Notes under the pieces: generated by a model
Told to the model about the DNA's origin: nothing
Databases searched by the model: none
Seen by the model: the letters and a program-made list of their open reading frames with translations, nothing else
Assembly: GCA_013334755.1 (NCBI GenBank)
Contig: JAAXWX010000003.1
Location: 1-64,000 of the forward strand
Direction: 5' to 3'
Source of the DNA: Chlorobiaceae bacterium
GTDB lineage: Bacteria > Bacteroidota > Chlorobiia > Chlorobiales > Chlorobiaceae
Length of the DNA: 64,000 nt
Program-made: the position numbers and the translations under genes
In this document: piece after piece, positions 32,021 to 41,423 of the stretch
Layout: each line of letters begins with the position of its first letter
How positions within the stretch are numbered: the stretch's first letter is position 1

Positions 32021-33247
32021 ATGCGTATTTTAACTTTTACAGGTAAAGGCGGGGTAGGCAAAACCAGTGTCTCTGCGGCTACGGCAGTCCGCTTATCGCA
32101 GCTGGGTTATCGCACACTTATCCTTTCAACCGATCCCGCACACAGTCTATCGGATTCGTTTAACCTGCCTCTTGGCGCCGAACCAACAAAGATCAAGGAG
32201 AATCTTCATGCCATTGAGGTCAATCCTTATGTGGACCTGAAGCAGAACTGGCAGTCCGTACAAAAATACTACACAAAGGTTTTTATGGCCCAGGGTATCT
32301 CAGGGGTCATGGCAGATGAAATGACAATTCTGCCCGGTATGGAAGAGCTGTTCTCTCTCTTGAGGATCAAGCGGTATAAAGCCTCCGGACTTTATGATGT
32401 TCTGGTGCTTGATACAGCCCCGACGGGTGAAACCCTGCGGCTCCTCTCCCTTCCCGATACGCTTGCCTGGGGTATGAAGGCGATCAAAAATGTCAATAAA
32501 TACCTGATCAAGCCGCTCAGCAAGCCTCTTTCAAAAATGTCGGATAAAATCGCCTTTTTTATTCCTCCGGCAGATGCCGTTGAGTCGGTTGACCAAGTTT
32601 TTGAAGAGCTTGAAGATATCCGCGAGATTCTTACGGATAATAAGAAATCAACGGTGCGCCTGGTGATGAATGCAGAGAAAATGTCGATCAAGGAGACCAT
32701 GCGTGCCTTGACCTATCTGAACCTGTACGGTTTCAAGGTTGATATGGTGCTGGTCAACAGGCTGCTTGATACAAAAGAGGACAGTGGCTATCTGGAGAAC
32801 TGGAAAGCTATTCAGCAGAAGTATCTTGGAGAGATAGAAGAGGGCTTTTCCCCCCTTCCGGTTACAAAACTCAGGATGTACGAAAAGGAAATTGTTGGAC
32901 TCAAGTCACTTGAGTTGTTCGCCAAAGATATGTATGGCGACACTGATCCGGCCGATATGATGTATGACGAACCACCGATAAAATTTGTCCGTAACGGTGA
33001 AGTCTACGAGGTACAGTTGAAGCTCATGTTCGCCAACCCTGTTGATATTGATGTTTGGGTAACCGGTGATGAGCTGTTTGTACAGATCGGTAATCAGCGG
33101 AAAATCATCACCCTTCCGATCAGCCTGACCGGACTTGAACCGGGTGATGCCGTCTTCAAGGACAAGTGGCTTCATATCCCTTTTGACCTTAATCGTCAGG
33201 AGCAAAGCCGACAGCAAAAAGAACAAAAAGCATACGATAGAGGATAA
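32021..33247 (+). CDS. ArsA/Get3 family ATPase with C-terminal HSP20-like domain
   Basis: [54 protein letters not shown]-terminal VWVTGDELFVQIGNQRKIITLP. Confidence 0.93.
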   Translation: MRILTFTGKGGVGKTSVSAATAVRLSQLGYRTLILSTDPAHSLSDSFNLPLGAEPTKIKENLHAIEVNPYVDLKQNWQSVQKYYTKVFMAQGISGVMADEMTILPGMEELFSLLRIKRYKASGLYDVLVLDTAPTGETLRLLSLPDTLAWGMKAIKNVNKYLIKPLSKPLSKMSDKIAFFIPPADAVESVDQVFEELEDIREILTDNKKSTVRLVMNAEKMSIKETMRALTYLNLYGFKVDMVLVNRLLDTKEDSGYLENWKAIQQKYLGEIEEGFSPLPVTKLRMYEKEIVGLKSLELFAKDMYGDTDPADMMYDEPPIKFVRNGEVYEVQLKLMFANPVDIDVWVTGDELFVQIGNQRKIITLPISLTGLEPGDAVFKDKWLHIPFDLNRQEQSRQQKEQKAYDRG

Positions 33248-33372
33248 TGCCCGAGTTGAAGAGTATTTGTTTTGATCGATATTTATGTTTAACTTTCATT
33301 AAAGTAATTTCATTAGTTTCATAACCATAACAGGGGCTTTTTTGTAGCGGCCTCATTTCCAGGGAGAGTGAT

Positions 33373-33792
33373 ATGTCGGAATCGTACCAGAAACTGCGTA
33401 AGGATTTTAAGGAACTTGAATTTACCGATCGCCTTACCTTTCTTGCTGAAAGTGTGCTTTTGACCGGACAGAGTGCTGTTGTAGGTGGTTTGAATCTTGC
33501 CGGTAATATCTTTGATACGGTAACTGGTACCGTAGGCGCTGTTATCGACGCATCGGGCATCGGCAATCTGCTTGGCAGTACCGGTGGTGTTGTTGGTGAG
33601 ACGATTGACAGGGTTGCTATTACCGTTAAAGACGCATCCAGAACTGCCGGAGAACTCTATGTCAGTGCCGTTGAAACCGTTGAAAATGCAACAGGAAATG
33701 CTGCAACAGCAGTTGGCGATGCAGGTGTATCTGCATCAGAAGTTGTCAAGAATTTTGCAGGTTCTTTTCAGAAGGGTCAGATAAAAAAATAA
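33373..33792 (+). CDS. csmC: chlorosome envelope protein, CsmC/CsmD-like (probable CsmC)
   Basis: 139 aa, Gly/Val/Ala-rich amphipathic protein directly upstream of csmA; assignment rests mainly on the csmC-csmA arrangement known in Chlorobaculum tepidum. Confidence 0.68.
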   Translation: MSESYQKLRKDFKELEFTDRLTFLAESVLLTGQSAVVGGLNLAGNIFDTVTGTVGAVIDASGIGNLLGSTGGVVGETIDRVAITVKDASRTAGELYVSAVETVENATGNAATAVGDAGVSASEVVKNFAGSFQKGQIKK

Positions 33793-33933
33793 GGACGGGC
33801 CATTTTTTGCCTGGTAGTTGTTTCTGAAGAAGTCTGTAAAAATCTTTTTTTGTGTTTTTTTGATTATTCTATAAATTGAGTCAAGAATTTTTATTCTAAT
33901 AATTTTCCAACAATTAAATTCCAAGGAGGAATT

Positions 33934-34176
33934 ATGAGTGGTGGTGGCGTTTTTACCGATATCCTGGCTGCAGCCGGACGCATTTTTGAAGTGATGGTTG
34001 AGGGGCATTGGGAAACAGTCGGTATGCTGTTTGATTCTCTGGGCAAAGGTACAATGAGAATCAACCGCAATGCTTATGGCAGCATGGGCGGAGGCACAAG
34101 CCTTCGTGGTTCTTCACCTGAAGTTTCAGGATATGCTGTTCCTTCAAAAGCTGTTGAATCAAAATTCGCAGAGTAA
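33934..34176 (+). CDS. csmA: chlorosome baseplate/envelope protein CsmA
   Basis: [53 protein letters not shown]...[22 protein letters not shown]; preceded by AAGGAGG. Confidence 0.98.
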   Translation: MSGGGVFTDILAAAGRIFEVMVEGHWETVGMLFDSLGKGTMRINRNAYGSMGGGTSLRGSSPEVSGYAVPSKAVESKFAE

Positions 34177-34202
34177 GCATCAGAGAGTTATGCTCTTAGC
34201 AC

Positions 34203-34240
34203 AGGCAGTGAAAAGGTTAAAGCTTTCACTGCCTTTTTTT
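34203..34240 (+). terminator. Rho-independent terminator downstream of csmA
   Basis: AGGCAGTGAAA...TTTCACTGCCT followed by T-run. Confidence 0.88.
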
Positions 34241-34354
34241 GTTTTCATAAAAAGCCATCCACTTTGGCGTCATCGCCTGATTTCTGTTTATTATAAAATT
34301 TTCATAGATTTAAAATCAACGTGCTAATCAGTATCAAGTGAACAGGTATGGGTA

Positions 34355-35905
34355 ATGGCTAATTTATCTTTGTATGTTTCAGCGCAGACCGAGCAGAGTG
34401 ATGTGACTGAGTTTTTTCAGAAAGGACTCATGCATGCCGGTGAGAATCCTGTTGCATTTTTTGAAGGGGTTTTTTACGAGTCACACCAAGAGCGCGTTGG
34501 TAATATTGCCTTTCAGGATTATCTGATCTATACCGACAAGGCTGTTTACTTCTGGGCAAGGGGTTCTAATAAAGACTATCTTGACAGATTTAATCTTGGT
34601 TGCGTCTCTGTGAACAGCCGGAATAAAGATCATGATTTTGCGACGCTTAATTTTAAGGTTCGCCGTGAGGATAAGGATCCTGTCTATGTAATTTTTGATA
34701 TGGTTGAACTGAGGGAAGCTGAATTGATTATAAAGCTTCATACGGTTATTGAATCGATCATAGAAGAGCGTTTTGGCCTTAATTACCGGAAAAATCTTCC
34801 GGATGATGTTTCTCTTCTTATACAGCAGGGGGTAAGGAGTGTTTGTGTTCCCCAGGTTATCTCTATTCGTTTTGATGCTCCTGATTCCTCTCAGCGGGAG
34901 AGCCATATCGGTTATGGCCAGGATTTGCTTGAGCAATATAAGGCCTCCATCGGTTATCCGGCGGATGATAAAGGGCCTCAGCAAGGTGGAGCCCCATATG
35001 GAGGAGTGCATGGCGGAGAGCATAATCAGGAAGGATTTTCTCCTGCGGATGTTTTGAAGGGAATTGAAAATATCCTTCCTACAGATCCTGCCTCACTGAA
35101 AAGAATTGCAGGTTCAATCAAGGAGATGATTGGAGATGCACCATTCAAGATTCGTGACCAGATCAAGAGTGACCTGCAGCATGTTCCCGGCATGCTTAGC
35201 GCGCTTACTGAGTTGCTCAATAGTATAGCTGATAATCCTCAGGCCGAGCGTTTTGTTCTCAATATCGTTAAAACCGCCGTTAAAAATGATGGTGTAATCG
35301 GATCGGTTGGAAAGCTTATAAAGCTCTCTTCCAGTTTTAGCGATAACTCGAAGAGGAAGGCGCAACGACCAGCGCCAAAAGCAGATAATACTGCCTCAGA
35401 TGATGATTCTTCACAAAACAGGCACCGCGACTCAGGTGACGATAACGACCACACGTTCAGAAGAAAGAGCATTCATATAACAAGCAATGATGATGCGACG
35501 CTGAATGATGATTGTTTCAGCAGCGATCCTGTTTCAACTGAGTTGAAGAATACGATTTCTGCTGTGTCCAGGGGGTCAGGAGCCAGAGAAAATGACATTG
35601 AAAGTGATGCCGGCTCGAAGCGTAAAAAGATTGCGATCAAATCTCTTGACGAGAATGTCCCGCCAATTGTGAAAAATATGATGAGTACGGATGACTCTCA
35701 GGGTGCTGGAGAACGTGTTTCAAGAAATAAAATCAGAATTAAGACGGATGAAGATGATGTTCGTCCGGCAGAAAAAATCAGTTCGGTATCGCTGCATGAA
35801 GATGATGTTCCGGAAAAAAGTGCATCTGATGCAACTCGCATGACAGGAAATGAGACCGGTACCGAAAGAGCAGCTCAGCAAAAGAACGTATTCAATCAAG
35901 ATTAA
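34355..35905 (+). CDS. hypothetical protein: PH-like N-terminal domain, helical middle, low-complexity charged tail with imperfect repeats
   Basis: 516 aa ORF; N-terminus [23 protein letters not shown]...[12 protein letters not shown] resembles bacterial PH folds; tail repeats such as [16 protein letters not shown] and [15 protein letters not shown]. Confidence 0.8.
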   Translation: MANLSLYVSAQTEQSDVTEFFQKGLMHAGENPVAFFEGVFYESHQERVGNIAFQDYLIYTDKAVYFWARGSNKDYLDRFNLGCVSVNSRNKDHDFATLNFKVRREDKDPVYVIFDMVELREAELIIKLHTVIESIIEERFGLNYRKNLPDDVSLLIQQGVRSVCVPQVISIRFDAPDSSQRESHIGYGQDLLEQYKASIGYPADDKGPQQGGAPYGGVHGGEHNQEGFSPADVLKGIENILPTDPASLKRIAGSIKEMIGDAPFKIRDQIKSDLQHVPGMLSALTELLNSIADNPQAERFVLNIVKTAVKNDGVIGSVGKLIKLSSSFSDNSKRKAQRPAPKADNTASDDDSSQNRHRDSGDDNDHTFRRKSIHITSNDDATLNDDCFSSDPVSTELKNTISAVSRGSGARENDIESDAGSKRKKIAIKSLDENVPPIVKNMMSTDDSQGAGERVSRNKIRIKTDEDDVRPAEKISSVSLHEDDVPEKSASDATRMTGNETGTERAAQQKNVFNQD

Positions 35906-35931
35906 GTCCACTCAATAGTTTTATTATCAAC

Positions 35932-37086
35932 ATGAGAATTATTCTTTACTTGGGTAAAGGAGGTGTAGGGAAAACTACAGTTTCAGCTTCATCGGCAACA
36001 GCAATTGCCCGAAGGGGACAACGGGTTTTGATCATGAGTACCGATGTTGCTCACAGTCTTGCTGATGCATTGAATTCTGAGCTCTCGTCTACTCCGGTTG
36101 AGGTTGAAAAAAATCTCTTTGCCATGGAGGTAAATGTTCTCGCGGAAATCAGGGAGAACTGGAATGAGCTTTATTCTTATTTCTCATCGATTTTAATGCA
36201 TGATGGGGCAAATGAAGTTGTTGCTGAAGAACTTGCCATCATGCCGGGTATGGAGGAGATGATCAGTCTGCGCTATATCTGGAAAGCTGCGAAATCAGGT
36301 AATTATGATGTTGTTGTTGTTGATGCTGCTCCAACCGGAGAGACCATGCGTTTGCTCGGAATGCCTGAATCGTACGGATGGTATGCCGATAAAATTGGCG
36401 GATGGCATTCAAAAGCCATTGGTTTTGCAGCGCCGCTTCTCAACAAGTTCATGCCGAAGAAAAATATCTTCAAGCTTATGCCTGAGGTGAATTCTCATAT
36501 GAAAGAGCTCCACGCCATGCTTCAGGATAAAACCATAACGACTTTCAGGGTTGTCCTTAATCCTGAAAATATGGTTATCAAGGAGGCTTTGCGCGTCCAG
36601 ACCTATCTTAATCTGTTCGGTTACAAGCTTGATGCTGCCATCGTTAACAAGATTCTTCCTTCAAGCTCATCAGACAGCTATCTGCAGAGCCTTATCGATA
36701 TTCAGAGCAAGTATCTCAAGGTGATAGAAAACTGCTTCTACCCTGTGCCGATTTTCAGGGTGAAACAATCAACGGCAGAAATCATCAATACCGACAGGCT
36801 CTATCAGTTGAGCCAGGAGATGTTTGGTGAAAACAATCCCGCAGATATACTTTACACGAATGATAAAACCCAGATGCTGGAGAAAATCAACGGAAAATAT
36901 GTTCTCAGTCTTTACCTGCCGAATGTTGAAGTGAAGAAGCTTAATGTGAATATCAAGGGTGATGAGCTGCTGGTTGATATCAATAACTTCCGTAAAAGCA
37001 TTATTCTGCCGAATGTTCTTGTTGGCCGCAAGACGGAGGGTGCTGACTTTGCTGAAGGGAACCTGAATATCACTTTTGCCAACTAA
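35932..37086 (+). CDS. ArsA/Get3 family ATPase (second paralogue) with C-terminal HSP20-like domain
   Basis: [56 protein letters not shown]-terminal [22 protein letters not shown]. Confidence 0.93.
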   Translation: MRIILYLGKGGVGKTTVSASSATAIARRGQRVLIMSTDVAHSLADALNSELSSTPVEVEKNLFAMEVNVLAEIRENWNELYSYFSSILMHDGANEVVAEELAIMPGMEEMISLRYIWKAAKSGNYDVVVVDAAPTGETMRLLGMPESYGWYADKIGGWHSKAIGFAAPLLNKFMPKKNIFKLMPEVNSHMKELHAMLQDKTITTFRVVLNPENMVIKEALRVQTYLNLFGYKLDAAIVNKILPSSSSDSYLQSLIDIQSKYLKVIENCFYPVPIFRVKQSTAEIINTDRLYQLSQEMFGENNPADILYTNDKTQMLEKINGKYVLSLYLPNVEVKKLNVNIKGDELLVDINNFRKSIILPNVLVGRKTEGADFAEGNLNITFAN

Positions 37087-37128
37087 GAGAGCCGGACAGG
37101 GATTTAAAGGATAATCGCTCCACTTATT

Positions 37129-37171
37129 AAAGGACGGACAGCTATCGAGAGGCTGACCGTCCTTTTTTTAT
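37129..37171 (+). terminator. terminator hairpin between arsA-like gene and folK
   Basis: AAAGGACGGACAGCT...AGGCTGACCGTCCTTT with following T-run, one mismatch. Confidence 0.78.
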
Positions 37172-37675
37172 CTTGATCCCGTTTTTTATCTTGATCAGTA
37201 CCGAAGGGTCGCTGCAGCATTCGAGAAGCTGCAGAATGCTTTTTTGCATTGCCGTGTGGAGAGGATTGGCAATGTCGAGCAGAGGGATTAGAACAAATTT
37301 ACGGCAATGCAGTTCAGGGTGCGGGATTGAAAGTGTTCCGGTGTGGAGGCAAAGCTCATCATAGAGCAGTATGTCGAGGTCAATGACTCTCGGACTCCAT
37401 CGAGGATAGGCATCCGGCCGTCCAAGTTCCTGTTCAATGGCTTTACACTGCATGCGCAACTCTTCTGGAGGAAGCAATGTCTCAAGCAGAACGACGCCGT
37501 TATAAAAGCGGTTTTGTTCACTCTCGCCGACCGGTTCAGTCATATAGACAGATGAAACTGCACATACCGATGTCTCTTTAAGAAGTGCGAGCAGATTCAG
37601 GGCCTCCTGCAGGTGCAGGAGACGGTCACCGATATTTGATCCTATCCCGATAAAGACTTTGTGAACCGGTGTCAT
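37142..37675 (-). CDS. folK: 2-amino-4-hydroxy-6-hydroxymethyldihydropteridine diphosphokinase
   Basis: VFIGIGSNIGDRLLHLQEALNLL, EQELGRPDAYPRWSPRVIDLDILLYDE; start MTPVHK chosen to follow the folB stop. Confidence 0.93.
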   Translation of the reverse strand: MTPVHKVFIGIGSNIGDRLLHLQEALNLLALLKETSVCAVSSVYMTEPVGESEQNRFYNGVVLLETLLPPEELRMQCKAIEQELGRPDAYPRWSPRVIDLDILLYDELCLHTGTLSIPHPELHCRKFVLIPLLDIANPLHTAMQKSILQLLECCSDPSVLIKIKNGIKIKKGRSASR

Positions 37676-37676
37676 T

Positions 37677-38054
37677 TCAGTGACGTGGGGTGGAGTAATC
37701 GGCTTCGGCATAATCGCAGATTCCGTCAACTGGCGGGTTACGTTTGCGAACCCTGATGGCGACGTGCTCAAGAACGGGAAATTCATTGAGGAGATCATGG
37801 GCTATCTCATAGGCGACTGCTTCGATGAGAAAGTATTTTCTCAGGGTCAGCGCTTCCCGTATTTTCTTGTATACAGCACCGTAATCGATGGTTTTCGTTA
37901 TCTCATCATTTTGCGCTGCTTCGGTGAAGTCAAACGTGAGTTCCGCATCGACTTCATATTTTGCTCCAACGGTATGCTCTTCCTTGAGTACACCATGGTG
38001 TGCATAAAAAACCATGTTTACCAGCCGGACGCATGAGTTGGTGTACTTTGCCAT
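37677..38054 (-). CDS. folB: dihydroneopterin aldolase
   Basis: [62 protein letters not shown]. Confidence 0.93.
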   Translation of the reverse strand: MAKYTNSCVRLVNMVFYAHHGVLKEEHTVGAKYEVDAELTFDFTEAAQNDEITKTIDYGAVYKKIREALTLRKYFLIEAVAYEIAHDLLNEFPVLEHVAIRVRKRNPPVDGICDYAEADYSTPRH

Positions 38055-38116
38055 AAAATTTCCGGGTGATGAATAATCGTCAGATACATGCTTTTTAAGT
38101 GTATCGTGACTGCTGT

Positions 38117-38461
38117 TCAGGGTTTGATTTTTTTTTCATATTTGTTGCCGATAACCTTGCATTCGGGGATGCAGAACCATAAGAGCATATCGGAGTTGCC
38201 GTCATTCAATACTTTGAAACTGCCGGAATCAAAAACAACTTCAACGATAATGTTGTCCAATAACAAAAGATCCCCTTCGTAAATCTCGTGACCATCTTTA
38301 TCATCAAGTCCGGTGCACTGCAACCATTCGGAGCGTTGCCTGAACTTGAGAAAATCAACATCCCGGGTGTTTACTGTAGAGAACTTCCAGATATCCTCAA
38401 GTGATGTTACGTCCTGAAATAATGCTTTAAATCTGATTTTATTGATATCCATGAAGATCAT
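38117..38461 (-). CDS. YopX-like protein (phage-associated family)
   Basis: [10 protein letters not shown]...[28 protein letters not shown]...[11 protein letters not shown]...[10 protein letters not shown]. Confidence 0.7.
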   Translation of the reverse strand: MIFMDINKIRFKALFQDVTSLEDIWKFSTVNTRDVDFLKFRQRSEWLQCTGLDDKDGHEIYEGDLLLLDNIIVEVVFDSGSFKVLNDGNSDMLLWFCIPECKVIGNKYEKKIKP

Positions 38462-38728
38462 CTATTGAAAGCCCCGAAACCGGGCAGTGCTTCGAGAATA
38501 TTGCATATGCTGATATCCGCCCATATCGTCAAAAAATAATATAACAATTCTCTATCTCGTTTTACTACAGGCCATAAATACCGCTCTTATGAGGCATTGT
38601 TGCTAAGCTTGAAGCACCTGTACCAGCTAAATGTGGCTGCTGAAGCAAATGGTACGACGGTTTGTTATTCAAAATTTACTACCTTTGAGCGGAAATATGT
38701 TTTTTTCAATGCACCAGAAACGGCAATT

Positions 38729-39607
38729 ATGAAGAACAAGGCTCGTAATGATTTTTACGAGGGGTGCCGTGCAAGGGCCATCATGCTGGCCCTTGAAGAG
38801 GATCGCTATACAGGCGATATTACAACTCTTGCGACTATTAATCCACGTCAGGGGGGGAGTGCTGTTGTCAGGGCCAAGGAGGATGGCATTGTGGGTGGAG
38901 CTGATGTTGCCGCCCAGGTTTTTGCCGCCTGTGATCCCAAGCTTGCTGTTGTGCTGCATCGCAGCGATGGTGAGGCTGTTTACCGCGGTGACATGATTCT
39001 TGAAGTGACAGGAAAACTTGCCCCACTGCTCATCGGTGAACGTACTGCACTTAATTTCATGCAGCGCATGTCTGGAATTGCAACCAGAACGAGGGCCTAT
39101 GTCGACAAGATTTGTCATACTGGCGTTAAAATTCTTGATACCCGAAAGACCGCCCCGGGCTTGCGCTATTTTGACAAGGAGGCCGTCAGGATTGGCGGAG
39201 GTCAGAATCATCGCTTCGGATTGTTCGACATGATCCTCATCAAGGATAACCACATTGATGCTTCCGGAGGTATTGCCAAGGCGATTCATCATGCCCGGTC
39301 ATATCGTGAAAAACAGAAACTTGAGGTGAAGATAGAAACCGAGGTTCGTTCAATGGAAGAGTTAAGGGCAGCTCTGGTGTACCTGCCGGATATTATTCTT
39401 CTTGATAACTTTACTCCTGAGCTGCTGAAAGAGGCTGTCGTTCATGTCAGGAAAAGCTGCAATAGTGTGCTTCTTGAGGCGTCGGGCAATGTCGGTATGC
39501 ACAATGTGCTGGACGTTGCTGAAACCGGTGTTGACTTTATTTCAATCGGAGAGCTGACACACAGCGTCAAGGCTCTTGATCTTTCAATGACGATCAAGCT
39601 TGTCTGA
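38729..39607 (+). CDS. nadC: nicotinate-nucleotide pyrophosphorylase
   Basis: ALEEDRYTGDITT, GERTALNFMQRMSGIATRT, DTRKTAPGLRYFDKEAVRIGGGQNHRFGLFDMILIKDNH; track start 38597, internal start MKNKARNDF likely. Confidence 0.95.
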   Translation: MKNKARNDFYEGCRARAIMLALEEDRYTGDITTLATINPRQGGSAVVRAKEDGIVGGADVAAQVFAACDPKLAVVLHRSDGEAVYRGDMILEVTGKLAPLLIGERTALNFMQRMSGIATRTRAYVDKICHTGVKILDTRKTAPGLRYFDKEAVRIGGGQNHRFGLFDMILIKDNHIDASGGIAKAIHHARSYREKQKLEVKIETEVRSMEELRAALVYLPDIILLDNFTPELLKEAVVHVRKSCNSVLLEASGNVGMHNVLDVAETGVDFISIGELTHSVKALDLSMTIKLV

Positions 39608-39622
39608 ACGGAGATTGAAACT

Positions 39623-39985
39623 ATGGATGTCGGGGTGGATATTGTTGATCTTGACCGGATAGCATCGCTATACAGCCGTTATGGCATGAAGTTTCTCCAG
39701 CGGTTTCTTTCCGAAGCGGAAATCGCTCTTTGCCTCCATAAACCACAGGTTGTCGCAAGTATCGCTGGCCGTTTTGCAGCTAAAGAAGCTGTTGTCAAGG
39801 CTCTCGGAACAGGATTTTCGGATGGTGTACACTGGAAGAGTTTTGAAATACTCAATGATGAACGGGGTCGTCCATTTGTGCAGCCTGCTGATGCCAGCTG
39901 TTTTTCTCCCGGATGTTCCATTAAAATTTCTATCGCCCATGACCATCATGCTGCTGTAGCGATGGCGTTGATTGATGGACTATGA
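39623..39985 (+). CDS. acpS: holo-[acyl-carrier-protein] synthase
   Basis: VGVDIVDLDRIASLYSRYGMKFLQRFLSEAEI, GRFAAKEAVVKALGTGF, ISIAHDHHAAVAMAL. Confidence 0.95.
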   Translation: MDVGVDIVDLDRIASLYSRYGMKFLQRFLSEAEIALCLHKPQVVASIAGRFAAKEAVVKALGTGFSDGVHWKSFEILNDERGRPFVQPADASCFSPGCSIKISIAHDHHAAVAMALIDGL

Positions 39986-39992
39986 GTGCCAA

Positions 39993-40032
39993 AAAAAAGC
40001 AGGAGCTCTTTCAGAGTAACTCCTGCTTTTTT
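39993..40032. terminator. bidirectional terminator between convergent acpS and tig
   Basis: AAAAAAGCAGGAG (14 nt loop) CTCCTGCTTTTTT perfect arms with A/T tracts on both sides. Confidence 0.88.
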
Positions 40033-40046
40033 ATGAAAACTGAAGA

Positions 40047-41327
40047 TCAGTCCTGGTGAGCCGGAATCGGTTTCTCTTCCTCGGTGATGGTTATCTTCGA
40101 CTTGATGATGTTGTAAATCTTATCTTTGAGAATAGTATCGGTGATATAATCCCTGAACTCGTCTGACATGAAGGTGCTCAGGAGTTCTTCGGCATTCATG
40201 GCCTCACCTTTTTCCGCCTCCTTTTCAGCGTAAGCCTTGATGTCTTCATCCGAGACTGAAAGATTTTCATTTTCAGCTATTTTCTGGCTTATAAGCAGCC
40301 ATTGAGCATGTTTTTCAGCATTCGGCCTCATGGCATGCCGGAACTGCTCTTCATCAAACCCTTTAGGAAAGTTTCCTCCCATCTGACGCTTGGCATTTTC
40401 AACGAGCATTTTCGAGAACGATGCAATCATGGATTTCGGAGCAGGGACCGGGTTTTCTTCAATCAGTTTAGCCGAGATGGATTCAAGGAACTCCTCATCG
40501 GATTTCAGGAGAAAGTGCTGTTCGAGCTGAATCCGGACGTCGGCTGTGAAGTCAGTAACTGATTCAAATTTCTGCCCGGTGATCTCTTTAACCAGTTCAT
40601 CGGTAAGTTCAGGCAGTTCAAGCCGTTTGATTTCACTGATGACAACACGGAAACGAGAAGGCTCTGCAGACTCTTTCTGATCGTTTTCAACGTCGACACT
40701 TTCACCTGCTTTTTTTCCTGTAAGCGCTTTGCGGAAAGGGTTCTCTTCGGGAAGGTACTCAAGCGTGAAGTGATGGTTTTCAGTTTTATCCCCTTCTTCA
40801 GGTTCGCCGGCTTCATTGATCCTGTACACATCGCCAATCACGGTATCGGTTGATGATGCGGCTTCGTCGACGCTGATGAGGGTCCCGTGTCCTTTGAGAA
40901 TAAGGTTTATTTCACGCTCAATATCACCATCGGTAATGACATAGCGGTTTTGTGTGAATGTATTTCCACTGAAATCTTTCAGTTCAAATTCGGGATGGAT
41001 TTCGTATGAGAGCTGGATTTTCAGTTCATCGGGCGCAAAAGTGAAGTTGATGATTTGTGCGCGACTTGCTGGTTTGATGTTATCGGCATCAGCAATTTCA
41101 CCGAAATATTTGGATGCCATTTTTTCGGCAATTGTTGCCTCAATTGAGGGGCCTGCCAGTTTTTTAATCAAGCTTGCCGGTGCATGTCCTTTTCTGAATC
41201 CCTTGATCTGAATGTTTCTTTTTGCCTCTTCCAGTTCCTGGTTATATTCGGTACCGAACTCTTCTGCGGAAAGAATAATTTCCAGTTCCTGTTCGGTTTC
41301 GCTAACGTTCTTGATATTCTTTTGCAA
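40047..41327 (-). CDS. tig: trigger factor
   Basis: [24 protein letters not shown]...[24 protein letters not shown]; ribosome-binding FRKGHAP signature. Confidence 0.93.
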   Translation of the reverse strand: MQKNIKNVSETEQELEIILSAEEFGTEYNQELEEAKRNIQIKGFRKGHAPASLIKKLAGPSIEATIAEKMASKYFGEIADADNIKPASRAQIINFTFAPDELKIQLSYEIHPEFELKDFSGNTFTQNRYVITDGDIEREINLILKGHGTLISVDEAASSTDTVIGDVYRINEAGEPEEGDKTENHHFTLEYLPEENPFRKALTGKKAGESVDVENDQKESAEPSRFRVVISEIKRLELPELTDELVKEITGQKFESVTDFTADVRIQLEQHFLLKSDEEFLESISAKLIEENPVPAPKSMIASFSKMLVENAKRQMGGNFPKGFDEEQFRHAMRPNAEKHAQWLLISQKIAENENLSVSDEDIKAYAEKEAEKGEAMNAEELLSTFMSDEFRDYITDTILKDKIYNIIKSKITITEEEKPIPAHQD

Positions 41328-41423
41328 GGCTCTCGTAGGTTAATTAGTAATGGTGAAAAATTAAAAGTTAACAAGATACGAATAAATCTTGTGTTTTAAA
41401 ACAGAGCATCTCTATCCTTTGTA

